Assembly: GCA_022821985.1 (NCBI GenBank)
Contig: JAJECP010000032.1
Span: 62,001-126,000 of the forward strand
DNA length: 64,000 nt
DNA from: Acidimicrobiia bacterium
Lineage (GTDB): Bacteria; Actinomycetota; Acidimicrobiia; Acidimicrobiales; Poriferisodalaceae
Direction: 5' to 3'
This document shows, in pieces, positions 55,563-63,613 of this stretch (position 1 is the first letter of the stretch; each line of letters starts with the position of its first letter). Below the pieces are notes generated by a model. It was not told the origin of the DNA and searched no databases. It saw only the letters and a program-made list of their open reading frames with translations. The position numbers and the translations under genes are program-made.

Positions 55563-56300
55563 TCAGAAGCGCACGTCCCGCTGCCACTCATCCAGCAGCT
55601 CGGTGCGGCCGAACGTTTCGAGCCGTTTGGGGCCGATGCGGCCCCACGCGAACAGCAGGAGGTCTTGCGCCGGGGCTCGGGCAGCTACGTCGCACTTCGC
55701 ATGCGCACGCTCCACCTGCATCCCGTCGGGTGTGCGGGTGATGACCCATTCTCCGTCAGCGTCGGTGGCGTGCAGGTGCAGGGTCTCGCCGTTTCCGGCG
55801 AACCCGTCCGGTAGCCGCAGGCGCACATAGACATCGAAGAGTTCGTCGACGCCGTCGACCGCGAGTTCGGGTGCTATCGGAGCAGGCGTGATGCCGAGGG
55901 CGGCTTCGGCATCCCACCGGTGCATCGTGGATTCGTGGGCCATGCGTCGCCACCAGAAGCTCATCGACTGGTTCTCGGGGTCCCACGTCCAGGCTTCGGC
56001 GTCCGGTGGGCGCTCAGTCATGAGGCTGGTGAGTGCGTCGAATGCGTTCGCGTGCCACTGCGACACCGAACCGGGCGGTCTGGTGATGGTGGCGGGGTCG
56101 ACGCGCGCTCCCGCGGTGATGCTGCTGTGCACGAACGTCCACACCGTGGCGCAGTGCTCGATCAGTGCTTCGAGGGTCCAGTCTCCGCAGCTGGGGACGC
56201 GTCTGGCCCACATGTCCGGTGAGCGTTCAGCATCTGCGGCGATTTCGTTGAGTCGCGCGCCTTCTGCAGCCCGCAACTCTGCGTACCCTGTGGCGTTCAT
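55563..56300 (-). CDS. TIGR03083 family (maleylpyruvate isomerase/DinB-like) protein
   Basis: A 245-residue protein with the actinobacterial pattern of this family: an N-terminal helical DinB-like domain (PSCGDWTLEALIEHCATVWTFV) and the HESTMHRWDAEAALG motif before a C-terminal domain. Relatives include mycothiol-dependent maleylpyruvate isomerase, which fits an actinobacterium. The ATG at 56300 is chosen; the frame continues upstream but overlaps lgt on the other strand. Function unknown. Confidence 0.8.
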   Translation of the reverse strand: MNATGYAELRAAEGARLNEIAADAERSPDMWARRVPSCGDWTLEALIEHCATVWTFVHSSITAGARVDPATITRPPGSVSQWHANAFDALTSLMTERPPDAEAWTWDPENQSMSFWWRRMAHESTMHRWDAEAALGITPAPIAPELAVDGVDELFDVYVRLRLPDGFAGNGETLHLHATDADGEWVITRTPDGMQVERAHAKCDVAARAPAQDLLLFAWGRIGPKRLETFGRTELLDEWQRDVRF

Positions 56301-56351
56301 GGCCTGTGATCTCCTGCTCCTGCCGGTCGAGCCAATGGCCGCAGCCATGAC

Positions 56352-57257
56352 GTGAGCGGGCTCCTGGCGTCGATTCCCAGCCCGTCGCGGAGCTATATCT
56401 CGCTCGGCCCGCTCGATATTCGAGCCTATGGCGTTGCCATCGCGGTGTCGGTGCTGGTTGCGCTGTGGATCACCTCCCGCCGCTGGCGCCGGGCCATCGC
56501 AGACCGGGACGATGCGTACCGGGCTAGCGCCAACGACTTGGTCGGGACGATCGCCATCTGGGCGGTCCCCGCTGGCCTGATCGGTGCCCGGCTGTACCAC
56601 GTCATCACCGACTTCAACCGGTACCAGGACAGCCTCGGCGACGCGCTGAAGATCTGGCAGGGCGGCCTCGGCATCTGGGGCGGCATCTCGGTCGGCGTGC
56701 TGGTGGCGGTGTGGATGCTGCGCCGTGGCGGGCACAGCACCGGAGCGATGCTCGATGCGCTGGCGCCCGCGCTCGCGGTGGCCCAGGCCATCGGCCGGCT
56801 GGGGAACTGGTTCAACCAGGAGCTGTACGGTCGGCCCACGGACCTGCCGTGGGGGCTCGAGATCGACCAGGCGCATCGTGTGGCCAGCTACGGCCTCGAG
56901 GAGACGTTTCATCCCACGTTCGCCTACGAAGCGCTATGGAATCTGTGCCTGGCCGCGACGCTCGTGTGGGTGGTCCCCAAGGTGCTGCCGCACCTGCGCA
57001 CCGGCTACCTGTTCGCGGTGTACGTACTCGGCTACACCGCTGGGCGGCTGTGGATCGAGCTGCTGCGCATCGACACTGCCAACGAGCTGTGGGGCGTGCG
57101 GATCAATGTGTGGACCAGCATCGTGGTCGGCCTCGCAGCGCTGATTGCCGTGCTGGTGGGCCTGCGCCGCGGCCCCGATTCAGCTCAGCAAGCTGATCAG
57201 GGTCTCGCGGGTGGCGGCTTGCTCGTCGAGGGTGCCGAAGGCCGATCCGGCGAATGA
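56352..57257 (+). CDS. lgt: Prolipoprotein diacylglyceryl transferase
   Basis: Lgt attaches the lipid to lipobox cysteines. The 301-residue membrane protein has the Lgt signature QAIGRLGNWFNQELYGRPTDLPWG, VPAGLIGARLYHVITD and the YVLGYTAGRLWIELLRID segment, with about seven hydrophobic helices. It starts with GTG 51 bases from the divergent TIGR03083 gene. Its last 25 or so residues are read from DNA that on the other strand encodes the end of the luciferase-like gene (78-base overlap). Confidence 0.94.
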   Translation: MSGLLASIPSPSRSYISLGPLDIRAYGVAIAVSVLVALWITSRRWRRAIADRDDAYRASANDLVGTIAIWAVPAGLIGARLYHVITDFNRYQDSLGDALKIWQGGLGIWGGISVGVLVAVWMLRRGGHSTGAMLDALAPALAVAQAIGRLGNWFNQELYGRPTDLPWGLEIDQAHRVASYGLEETFHPTFAYEALWNLCLAATLVWVVPKVLPHLRTGYLFAVYVLGYTAGRLWIELLRIDTANELWGVRINVWTSIVVGLAALIAVLVGLRRGPDSAQQADQGLAGGGLLVEGAEGRSGE

Positions 57258-58076
57258 CGTCACGCCGCAGTCGGCCAGCGCATTGATCCGGTCGCTCACC
57301 TCGGCGGCGCTGCCGATGACGGCGATGTCCTCGGGGCCGCTGAGGCCCTCCCGGTCGAGCATCGCCCGGTAGCTGGGCAGCGTGCCGTATACCACCAGGT
57401 CCTTGGCGGCTCGCTCGCGGGCGGTGCCCGCGTCATCGGTCACGCACACCGGGAAGCCGGCCACTACCTGTGGCGCCGGCCGCCCGGCCTCGGCGGCCGC
57501 CTCGTTGATGGTGGGCGCGGTGTGATCCCGCAGTGTCGCCGGTCCGGTCATCCAGGTGAAGGTGCCGTCGGCCATGCGGGCGGTCAGACGCAGCATCTGG
57601 CTGCCCAGCGCCGCGACGAACACCGGCGGCGCATCGGCAGCCGGGGGAGTGATCTCGCCACGTCCGACGACGGCATCGCCGCCGTGGGAGACGCGCCGAT
57701 CGGTCATCAGCTTCGTCAAGATCGTCAGGTAGTCACGCATGTGCGCGATCGGCCGGTCGAACGAGTACCCCCACATGCCTTCGACCACCGGCTTGTGCGA
57801 CGGACCGATGCCCAAATCCAGCCGGCCGCCGATCACGGCTTGGGTCGTGAGCGCCTGCTGGGCCAGCATCATCGGGTGCCGCGGGTAGGTGGGCACCACG
57901 GCGGTGCCGAGCCGGATGCCGGGCACCTCGCGGCCGGCGACGGCGATGGTGGTCAGCGCGTCGTGGCCGAAGATCTGAGGCGTCCAGTAGCGCCGAAAGC
58001 CCTGCTCGGAGGCCTCGCGGATGCTGGCCTCGAAGCGCTCAGGTGTGGTGTCGAATCCGAACAGCTCGATATGCAT
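57180..58076 (-). CDS. Luciferase-like (LLM) F420-dependent oxidoreductase family protein, copy 1
   Basis: A 298-residue TIM-barrel protein of the bacterial luciferase/F420 oxidoreductase superfamily: IELFGFDTTPERFEASIREASEQGF, LTTIAVAGREVPGIRLGTAVVPTYPRHPMMLAQQALTTQAVIGGRLDLGIGPSH, VFVAALGSQMLRLTARMADGTFTWMTGP. Members use F420 or flavin; cofactor and substrate are not evident here. A second LLM gene lies 77 bases upstream on the same strand. The 3' end overlaps lgt. Confidence 0.88.
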   Translation of the reverse strand: MHIELFGFDTTPERFEASIREASEQGFRRYWTPQIFGHDALTTIAVAGREVPGIRLGTAVVPTYPRHPMMLAQQALTTQAVIGGRLDLGIGPSHKPVVEGMWGYSFDRPIAHMRDYLTILTKLMTDRRVSHGGDAVVGRGEITPPAADAPPVFVAALGSQMLRLTARMADGTFTWMTGPATLRDHTAPTINEAAAEAGRPAPQVVAGFPVCVTDDAGTARERAAKDLVVYGTLPSYRAMLDREGLSGPEDIAVIGSAAEVSDRINALADCGVTSFAGSAFGTLDEQAATRETLISLLS

Positions 58077-58153
58077 GCCCGGCAGCGTAACGGCGCGCTC
58101 CTTGGTGTTTCCGGGTTGGCGACCGAGACGGCCTCAGGTTCAGGCGCCGGATC

Positions 58154-59056
58154 TCAGGCGAACGTGTCGAAGAGCTCCTCGAGCGCTTTGAGCTGGCCGC
58201 CGCTCGTGCTGGACGGCACCAGGATCGGTGTCTTGCAGCCAACGTCGAACCATGCCTCGACGCCGTCGCGGACTTGGCTGGCCGAGCCGTACAGCGTCGC
58301 GTTCGACAGCCAGTCATCGGTCATGGCTCGGCTCAACGCCTCGGAGTCGCCCGCGGCGATCGCCGTCTCAGCCGCGTCCATCTCGTCGACCCAGCCGGCT
58401 TGCTTCCAGTAGTTCCGGTAATTCGGCAGCGACACGTAGCCGGCCAGCGTCTTGCGGTTCCGCGCTGCTCCGGCGGCGCGGTCGTCATCGATGACCGTCG
58501 GGATCATGTTCCCCACGAAGAAGTTGTCACGGCTTGCGGCCTCGCCGAGGTGCGCCACGGAGTTCTGGAAGTCGTTGCAGCTCGCATTGGCCCACACCGC
58601 CCCTGAGCTGATCTCGGCCGACAGCTCGGCCATGCGCTGGCGCAGCGTGGCCAGCACGATCGGCGGCAGTTCGCCGTGCTGTGCCGAAGCGGCCTCCATG
58701 GCGGCGATGTACTCGCGGATGTCGGCGAGCGGCTTGCCGGGCGTAATGCCGAGGCGCTCATGCACCGGCCCGTGCGTCACGCCGATCCCCAGCCAGAATC
58801 GCCCGCCCGAGACCTCGTGGATGAATGCCGCAGTCGAGGCCATATCGACCGGGTTGCGGAAGTAGATCGGCTGCACCGAAGTGCCGAAGTGGATCTCGTT
58901 GGTGACATGGGCAATCGCCTGGCACAGCGCCACCGGATCGCCCATCGAGGGGCAGTAGATGCCGCTGAAGCCGCGCTGTTCTATCTCAGCGGCGATTTCC
59001 AGGGTGCGTTCACGGCGACCGCGCACGGCCGCCAGCGAGATGGCAGGCATGTTCAT
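58154..59056 (-). CDS. Luciferase-like (LLM) oxidoreductase family protein, copy 2
   Basis: A 300-residue LLM-family protein (IAAEIEQRGFSGIYCPSM, HFGTSVQPIYFRNPVDMASTAAFIHEVSGGRFWLGIGVTHGPVHERLGI, SGAVWANASCNDF). It is too diverged from copy 1 to be a recent duplicate. It lies between the Erg6-like methyltransferase gene and copy 1 on the same strand, with gaps of 56 and 77 bases, so the three may be co-transcribed. Cofactor and substrate unknown. Confidence 0.86.
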   Translation of the reverse strand: MNMPAISLAAVRGRRERTLEIAAEIEQRGFSGIYCPSMGDPVALCQAIAHVTNEIHFGTSVQPIYFRNPVDMASTAAFIHEVSGGRFWLGIGVTHGPVHERLGITPGKPLADIREYIAAMEAASAQHGELPPIVLATLRQRMAELSAEISSGAVWANASCNDFQNSVAHLGEAASRDNFFVGNMIPTVIDDDRAAGAARNRKTLAGYVSLPNYRNYWKQAGWVDEMDAAETAIAAGDSEALSRAMTDDWLSNATLYGSASQVRDGVEAWFDVGCKTPILVPSSTSGGQLKALEELFDTFA

Positions 59057-59112
59057 GCGGGGTTTCCTAGCAGACGTGCCCGAATGCCGCCGTTGGCTGA
59101 GCAGTCTCAGCC

Positions 59113-60150
59113 TCAGGGCCGCTTGCGGGCCACGAAGCAGTACAGCGGCGTGAAGATTCCCGTCTTGCCGCCGGCGACGTACGCGTTGGCGGTGCGATCG
59201 AGCAGCTTGGCGACCTCAGCGGTGCCTCGGGGCAGGATCCTCAACGTCTCAACGAAGCGTGCGGCCCCGATCGCGAGTCGTCGACTCAGTGGTGTCCCGC
59301 GCGGGGTGTTACGGGCTGTACCGCTGCGCGCCTCCATCGGCTGATACCACGGCGTCGTCGATCCGTATTCGGCAGTTCCGCGGTCAATGCCTTCGATCAC
59401 CTCGAATCCTGCCGACTCCAGTGCTTGGTTGACTTCGGCGAACGTCGCGATCTTCTTGAGCGCGATCCCGCGCATGAGTTCTCGCTTGATCTCTTGGTGA
59501 TTCGTGTTGTCGGCGTCGAACGTGTCGGTCAGGCACATTTCCTGGCCCCACAGCAGTGCGCCTGGCTTCAGCACGCGCGCGATCTCGGTGAAGGCGCCCA
59601 CCTTGTCCGGTGCGTGACAGGTCGACTCGATCGCGTAGGCCCGGTCGTAGCTGCCGTCTTCGATGGTGCCCATGTCCATGAAGCTGGTTTCCACGTAATC
59701 GATCATGTCGCTGAGGCCTGCTTGGGCGGTCAACTCTCTCGCCCTGGCCAGCTGGACTTCGCTGCTGTTGATGCCGGTGACCGTGACTCCTGCTTCACGG
59801 ACCACGGTCCGCATCGGCGCGCCGATCCCGCACCCGACGTCGATGACCGACATGCCCTCGCGCAAATCCAGCTTGTCGATCATCAGCCGCTGATGCCGGA
59901 GCTTCGAGTCTTCCAGGCTCTCCTGCGGAGACAGCGGTGCGAAGTGGAGCGATTCACCCCAGCCGTAGATCATGAGGTGGCTGCAGATGTCGTAGTACTC
60001 CGTCGCCGTCTCGGCGTGGTCGGAAGTCGGGCCGTCGCTCGGCGCGTACGTCTCGTCGAGCCGCCTGTTCAGCTGCTCCACCCGGTGTCGAAGGTCCGAG
60101 CCGCGGTACGACATCTTCAGTCCGCGTGCGACCTGCCAGATGCTGCTCAC
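59113..60150 (-). CDS. Erg6-like (sterol C-24 methyltransferase type) SAM-dependent methyltransferase
   Basis: A 345-residue class I methyltransferase. It has the SAM motif VIDVGCGIGAPMRTV (about 102-116), the sterol-methyltransferase block YGWGESLHFA (62-71), TGINSSEVQLARARE, the YAIESTCHAPD motif (172-182) and a TTPWYQP motif near the C-terminus, all close to eukaryotic Erg6/SMT. The true substrate could be a sterol, hopanoid, carotenoid or lipid. A GTG at 60150 and an ATG at 60114 are both possible starts. Confidence 0.85.
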   Translation of the reverse strand: MSSIWQVARGLKMSYRGSDLRHRVEQLNRRLDETYAPSDGPTSDHAETATEYYDICSHLMIYGWGESLHFAPLSPQESLEDSKLRHQRLMIDKLDLREGMSVIDVGCGIGAPMRTVVREAGVTVTGINSSEVQLARARELTAQAGLSDMIDYVETSFMDMGTIEDGSYDRAYAIESTCHAPDKVGAFTEIARVLKPGALLWGQEMCLTDTFDADNTNHQEIKRELMRGIALKKIATFAEVNQALESAGFEVIEGIDRGTAEYGSTTPWYQPMEARSGTARNTPRGTPLSRRLAIGAARFVETLRILPRGTAEVAKLLDRTANAYVAGGKTGIFTPLYCFVARKRP

Positions 60151-60164
60151 CACGGGGAGCCTAA

Positions 60165-60300
60165 GAGGCTGAGCCTGCAGGGCGAAGCCGTGGCCCGAGC
60201 GGCCCGTGAGCGCAGCGAACAAGAGCGGGAAACGACGGGTGACACCACGGGAAGTTGCGCCAATCCGCGCACGCTCAAGAGGCTGAGCCCCGGGCCCGAT
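60165..60300 (-). repeat. Dispersed intergenic repeat, copy R5 (reverse orientation)
   Basis: The first 67 bases (60165-60231) are identical to 61703-61769 near tRNA-Ala. The rest carries the ATTGGCGCA and GCGTGCGCG blocks in reverse, matching 23345-23460, then the start of a second GAGGCTGAGCC unit. It occupies the gap between the methyltransferase and the MFS transporter genes. Confidence 0.75.
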
Positions 60301-60311
60301 CCATGTACGCC

Positions 60312-61520
60312 CTATGGCGATCCTGCGACGGCCGCTTCCCGCATCGGCAGCATCAACAGACCGAGTGCCGCCAGGCTGGTGATGGTGACCAGCCCGATTG
60401 CGGGTCCGAATCCGGAAGCGTCGATGATGAAGCCGCAAACCGCCGGACCGGCGAGCGCGCCGACCCCGAGGCCCGTGTAGTGGATGCCGATCACGCCGCC
60501 CAGGTTCGCAACTCCGTACCAGCCAGCCAGCACGGAGGGTGTGGCGGTCACCCATACCGCCCAGCCGACGCCGTGAGCAACGGCACTGGCGATCAGCACT
60601 GCGGGGTTCCCGTCTGAGATCCACCAGATCGCCAGCGCTGCGGTCATGGCTGCGAAGGCCGCCCGGCACAGCCACATCGGATCGGCGCGGTGACCCAGTG
60701 CGCCGCAGGCCAGGCGGGCGGCGACGCTCGTCGCGCCCGAGATGCCGATCAGTGCCGCGGCCAATGCCGGCGCGACACCGCGGTCGACCGCGTAGTCGTT
60801 GTAGAACGCGACCGGCGCGTAGAAGCCCGGCCCGATTGCCACGACTGCCGCAAAGAACAGCAGGAACCGGCGCGAGCGCACCAGCCGGGTGACACGAACG
60901 AGGCCGGCCGTCGGCAAGTTCACCCGATCGCCGCGCGTCGCTGCCCAGCCGATGGCGACGAGGGCCACAGCAGCCAGCACGGCGTATGTCTGGCGCCAGC
61001 CCAGCCTCGAGATCAACGCGTGGCTCGCCAGCGGCATGACCAGCCTCCCGGCTCCCACGCCGGCCAGCAGGAAGCCCATCGCCGCCGGCCGCCGTCGCTC
61101 GCTGAAGCTGCGACCGATTAGGCCGATCATCGACGGGTAGCAGAAACCCGTGGCGAGCCCGACCAAGATCCCGAAGGCGGCGTAGGTCTGCCACAGCGCA
61201 TTCGACCAGGCGGTCAGCAGAAGGCCCGCCGACATCGCCACCGCTGCGACACCGACCAGCAGGCGGGCGCCGTAGCGGTCCCCTATGCGACCTCCGATGG
61301 CGCCGCCGGCGTAGTAGGTGCAGACGGCCGTCGAGAACAGGGCGGCCACCGGTCCGGTCGTGGTGCCGAGGTCACGGGCAATGGGCGTCAGGAAGACCCC
61401 GAACGAGAAGAGGATCCCGAACGTCACAAAATTGGCAGCAAATGCCGCAGCCGCAATCGACCACGGGGCCGACGCGTCCTCCGGTTCGCCCGGGAATCTC
61501 AGACTCGATGTGCCGGCCAC
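60312..61520 (-). CDS. Major facilitator superfamily transporter
   Basis: A 402-residue protein with about twelve hydrophobic helices (SIAAAAFAANFVTFGILFSFGVFLTPIARDLG, GGRIGDRYGARLLVGVAAVAMSAGL, GFCYPSMIGLIGRSFSERRRPAAMG between halves). It resembles monocarboxylate-porter or oxalate/formate-type MFS proteins; the substrate is unknown. I chose the GTG at 61520 because the frame further upstream runs antisense through tRNA-Ala and cannot be genuine. Same strand as the methyltransferase gene. Confidence 0.85.
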   Translation of the reverse strand: MAGTSSLRFPGEPEDASAPWSIAAAAFAANFVTFGILFSFGVFLTPIARDLGTTTGPVAALFSTAVCTYYAGGAIGGRIGDRYGARLLVGVAAVAMSAGLLLTAWSNALWQTYAAFGILVGLATGFCYPSMIGLIGRSFSERRRPAAMGFLLAGVGAGRLVMPLASHALISRLGWRQTYAVLAAVALVAIGWAATRGDRVNLPTAGLVRVTRLVRSRRFLLFFAAVVAIGPGFYAPVAFYNDYAVDRGVAPALAAALIGISGATSVAARLACGALGHRADPMWLCRAAFAAMTAALAIWWISDGNPAVLIASAVAHGVGWAVWVTATPSVLAGWYGVANLGGVIGIHYTGLGVGALAGPAVCGFIIDASGFGPAIGLVTITSLAALGLLMLPMREAAVAGSP

Positions 61521-61624
61521 CAGCCTCCAAGCCTGCCCTGCGCCGGCCTGCCCCGCGGGTTCCGCTGACCTCGCCCGGAATCGCGGGGACCGCTGGCCGG
61601 TACCCTCGGTGGCCCTCGCTTCTT

Positions 61625-61701
61625 GGGGCTGTAGCTCAGATGGCAAGAGCACCTGCTTTGCAAGCAGGGGGTCACGGGTTCGAGTCCCGTCAGCTCCACC
61701 A
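61625..61701 (+). tRNA. tRNA-Ala (anticodon TGC), CCA encoded
   Basis: The cloverleaf has acceptor stem GGGGCTG with CAGCTCC, anticodon stem CCTGC/GCAGG around TTTGCAA (anticodon TGC) and T arm ACGGG-TTCGAGT-CCCGT. Unlike the Gly and Ile tRNAs in the window, the 3' CCA is encoded (61699-61701). A dispersed repeat copy begins two bases later. Confidence 0.95.
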
Positions 61702-61702
61702 T

Positions 61703-61814
61703 GAGGCTGAGCCTGCAGGGCGAAGCCGTGGCCCGAGCGGCCCGTGAGCGCAGCGAACAAGAGCGGGAAGAAATGGCAGCACGACGAGAAGGTGCGCCAG
61801 ACAGCGCACGCTCG
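61703..61814 (-). repeat. Dispersed intergenic repeat, copy R6 (reverse orientation)
   Basis: This copy begins directly behind tRNA-Ala. Its first 67 bases are identical to 60165-60231; the remainder (ATGGCAGCACGACGAGAAGG, TGCGCC, GCGCACGCTCG) matches the reverse complement of 23345-23400. It is open through to the DUF1801 gene, so part could be translated. Confidence 0.75.
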
Positions 61815-62231
61815 ATGTCCGATGCGCAGTCACCGAAGCTGCTCGCAGGCGGCAACCCGCAGATTCCCAAGGGCGACGGCGATGCCCCGGTGCAGGCGTA
61901 CATCGTGGCGATGCCGGGATGGAAGGGCACCATCGCTCGCCAGCTGGATGATCTGGTCGAGCACGTCGTGCCCGACGTGCGCAAGGCCGTGCGCTGGAAC
62001 TCACCCTTCTACGGCATCGAGGGGCGCGGGTGGTTCGCGAGCTGCCATGCATTCACCCGGTACGTCAAGGTGACGTTCCTGAATGGCGCGCTGCTGGTTC
62101 CCGAGCCGCCCGGCTCGGGCAAGGATCCTGATTCGCGCTGGGTGGACATCCCTGAGGATCAATTCGACACCGCGCAGATGTCAGCGTGGATTGAACAGTC
62201 GGCAGCACTCGACGGCTGGCATGGGTTCTGA
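61815..62231 (+). CDS. DUF1801 domain protein
   Basis: A 138-residue protein with the DUF1801 fold pattern (PGWKGTIARQLDDLVEHVVPDVRKAVRWNSPFYGIEGRGWFASCHAFTRYVKVTFLNGALL). Such YdhG/DUF1801 proteins are related to iron-binding or frataxin-like folds but lack a known reaction. I chose the ATG at 61815, just after the repeat; an ATG at 61773 inside the repeat has GGGAAG upstream and would add 14 residues encoded by the repeat. Confidence 0.8.
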   Translation: MSDAQSPKLLAGGNPQIPKGDGDAPVQAYIVAMPGWKGTIARQLDDLVEHVVPDVRKAVRWNSPFYGIEGRGWFASCHAFTRYVKVTFLNGALLVPEPPGSGKDPDSRWVDIPEDQFDTAQMSAWIEQSAALDGWHGF

Positions 62232-62262
62232 TTGACGGCGGGCTGCGATCTCACAACCGCGA

Positions 62263-63558
62263 TCAGCACAATTCGAAGCCAGCCACCGGGCGAGTGGGTC
62301 GGCGGTCGACGACCTGGGCACAGAACGCTCGTGCCTCGTCGGTACGACCGGCTTTGACATAGGCCGCGAGCAACGTATTGGTCATCAGGTCACGCTGGGC
62401 CCGGCTGCCGCCGATGCGGACGACCTGGGGGATCAGCGGCTCGAGGACATCGATGACCGTCGACCACTTCTCATCGACGAACGCGCTGTAGGCCCGAGCC
62501 AGCGTTGCTCCGGTGGTGCCTGCCGGCAGGCGGCCTGCCTCGCCAAGCTCCTGCAGCTGGGTGATGCACGCCTGGAGCTCTTCGGTCTCGCCGAGGACGG
62601 CGTAGGTGAGCCCGGCATGGGCATCGACGAACACGATGGGCTGTGGGAACCGCTCCTCGTAGAACTCTCGAACTTGCTGCCAGACGGCGCGATCGCGAGG
62701 TTGCCCTGCCAACTCCGATCGCCACATGAACGATGACGAGTCAGAGTACACGGTGATCGGTGGGCTAGTCGTGGTGCCAGGCAGGCAGTTGTGGCGGAAG
62801 GCCTGCCATGCATCGTCGTGGCGGTTGACCGCCATGAGCACCAGCGCGTAGTGCCACCAGATGTGGCAGTGCAGCACGCTCGCCCGGTCAGCTCCGGGTA
62901 GCCACCCGTCGAGGAAATCGACCGCTTCGTCATCTGCGCCGGCTTCGAAGAGCGCATGTACCAGCGTGTGGGCACCGTGGGGGGTGGTTGGCCGCTGTTC
63001 GAGCGCATGCTCGGCGAGCTGTCGGCCCCGGTCCCACCGTCCGGTCTCGATGAGGGCGAAGGCATGCACGGTGGCAAACCACCAGTCGTCGCCGTAGTGG
63101 GTGGCGAGCGGCTCGAGGAAGGCGAGCAGTTCGGCTTCGCGGCCGATACGGCCGCTGAAGCCGATGGCGCCGAACACGCCGCAGGCAGGCGCCAGGGCGA
63201 ACGCATCGCGCGGGTAGTCGATGACGTGCTGGCGGATGAGGTCGAGCGCTTGGGGCACCTGGCCGGTAATGAGCAGCCGGACGATCTCGATGTGCTGCTG
63301 TTCCCTGATGGTCGCGCCCCGGCTCAGCTCGACGGCGGCCTCCGCTGAGGCCCGTGCTTCGTCGGGCCGCACGTAGAGCTGGTGCTGGCGGGCCAAGGCG
63401 GCGTGAGGGAGGGCAAACCCTGGGTCGGCCGCAATCGCCGTTGACAGGCATTCCTCAACCCCGGCCTCGGCCGACAGCATCCGGTCGATGCCCTCGACAT
63501 AGGCGTCACGGGCCGCGGCGGATGAGGTGCTCACTTCGAGGCCGTAGCGGTCCTGCAT
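62263..63558 (-). CDS. TPR-repeat protein (TTC38-like)
   Basis: A 431-residue all-helical protein. Repeats include ECLSTAIAADPGFALPHAALARQH, LDLIRQHVIDYPRDAFALAP, ALIETGRWDRGRQLAEHALEQRP and AHTLVHALFEAGADDEAVDFLDGWL, typical tetratricopeptide spacing, resembling the TTC38/DUF families. No catalytic signature is seen. It is a protein-binding scaffold by fold, with unknown partner. The neighbouring Asp-box protein lies upstream on the same strand. Confidence 0.75.
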   Translation of the reverse strand: MQDRYGLEVSTSSAAARDAYVEGIDRMLSAEAGVEECLSTAIAADPGFALPHAALARQHQLYVRPDEARASAEAAVELSRGATIREQQHIEIVRLLITGQVPQALDLIRQHVIDYPRDAFALAPACGVFGAIGFSGRIGREAELLAFLEPLATHYGDDWWFATVHAFALIETGRWDRGRQLAEHALEQRPTTPHGAHTLVHALFEAGADDEAVDFLDGWLPGADRASVLHCHIWWHYALVLMAVNRHDDAWQAFRHNCLPGTTTSPPITVYSDSSSFMWRSELAGQPRDRAVWQQVREFYEERFPQPIVFVDAHAGLTYAVLGETEELQACITQLQELGEAGRLPAGTTGATLARAYSAFVDEKWSTVIDVLEPLIPQVVRIGGSRAQRDLMTNTLLAAYVKAGRTDEARAFCAQVVDRRPTRPVAGFELC

Positions 63559-63613
63559 GCGCTCTGTCTCCAGCGTTGCTGACGTCGCTGTGTCGGTGGC
63601 CTCCCGGGTCGCG

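Noticed and set aside
60151-61194. Extension of the Erg6-like gene upstream into a very long frame
   Set aside because: It runs out of frame through the MFS transporter and a repeat copy; homology begins only near 60150.
61625-61760. A minus-strand frame through tRNA-Ala encoding GADGTRTRDPLLAKQ, joined to the MFS gene
   Set aside because: This is the well-known false peptide made by translating the reverse strand of tRNA-Ala; the MFS gene was started at 61520 instead.
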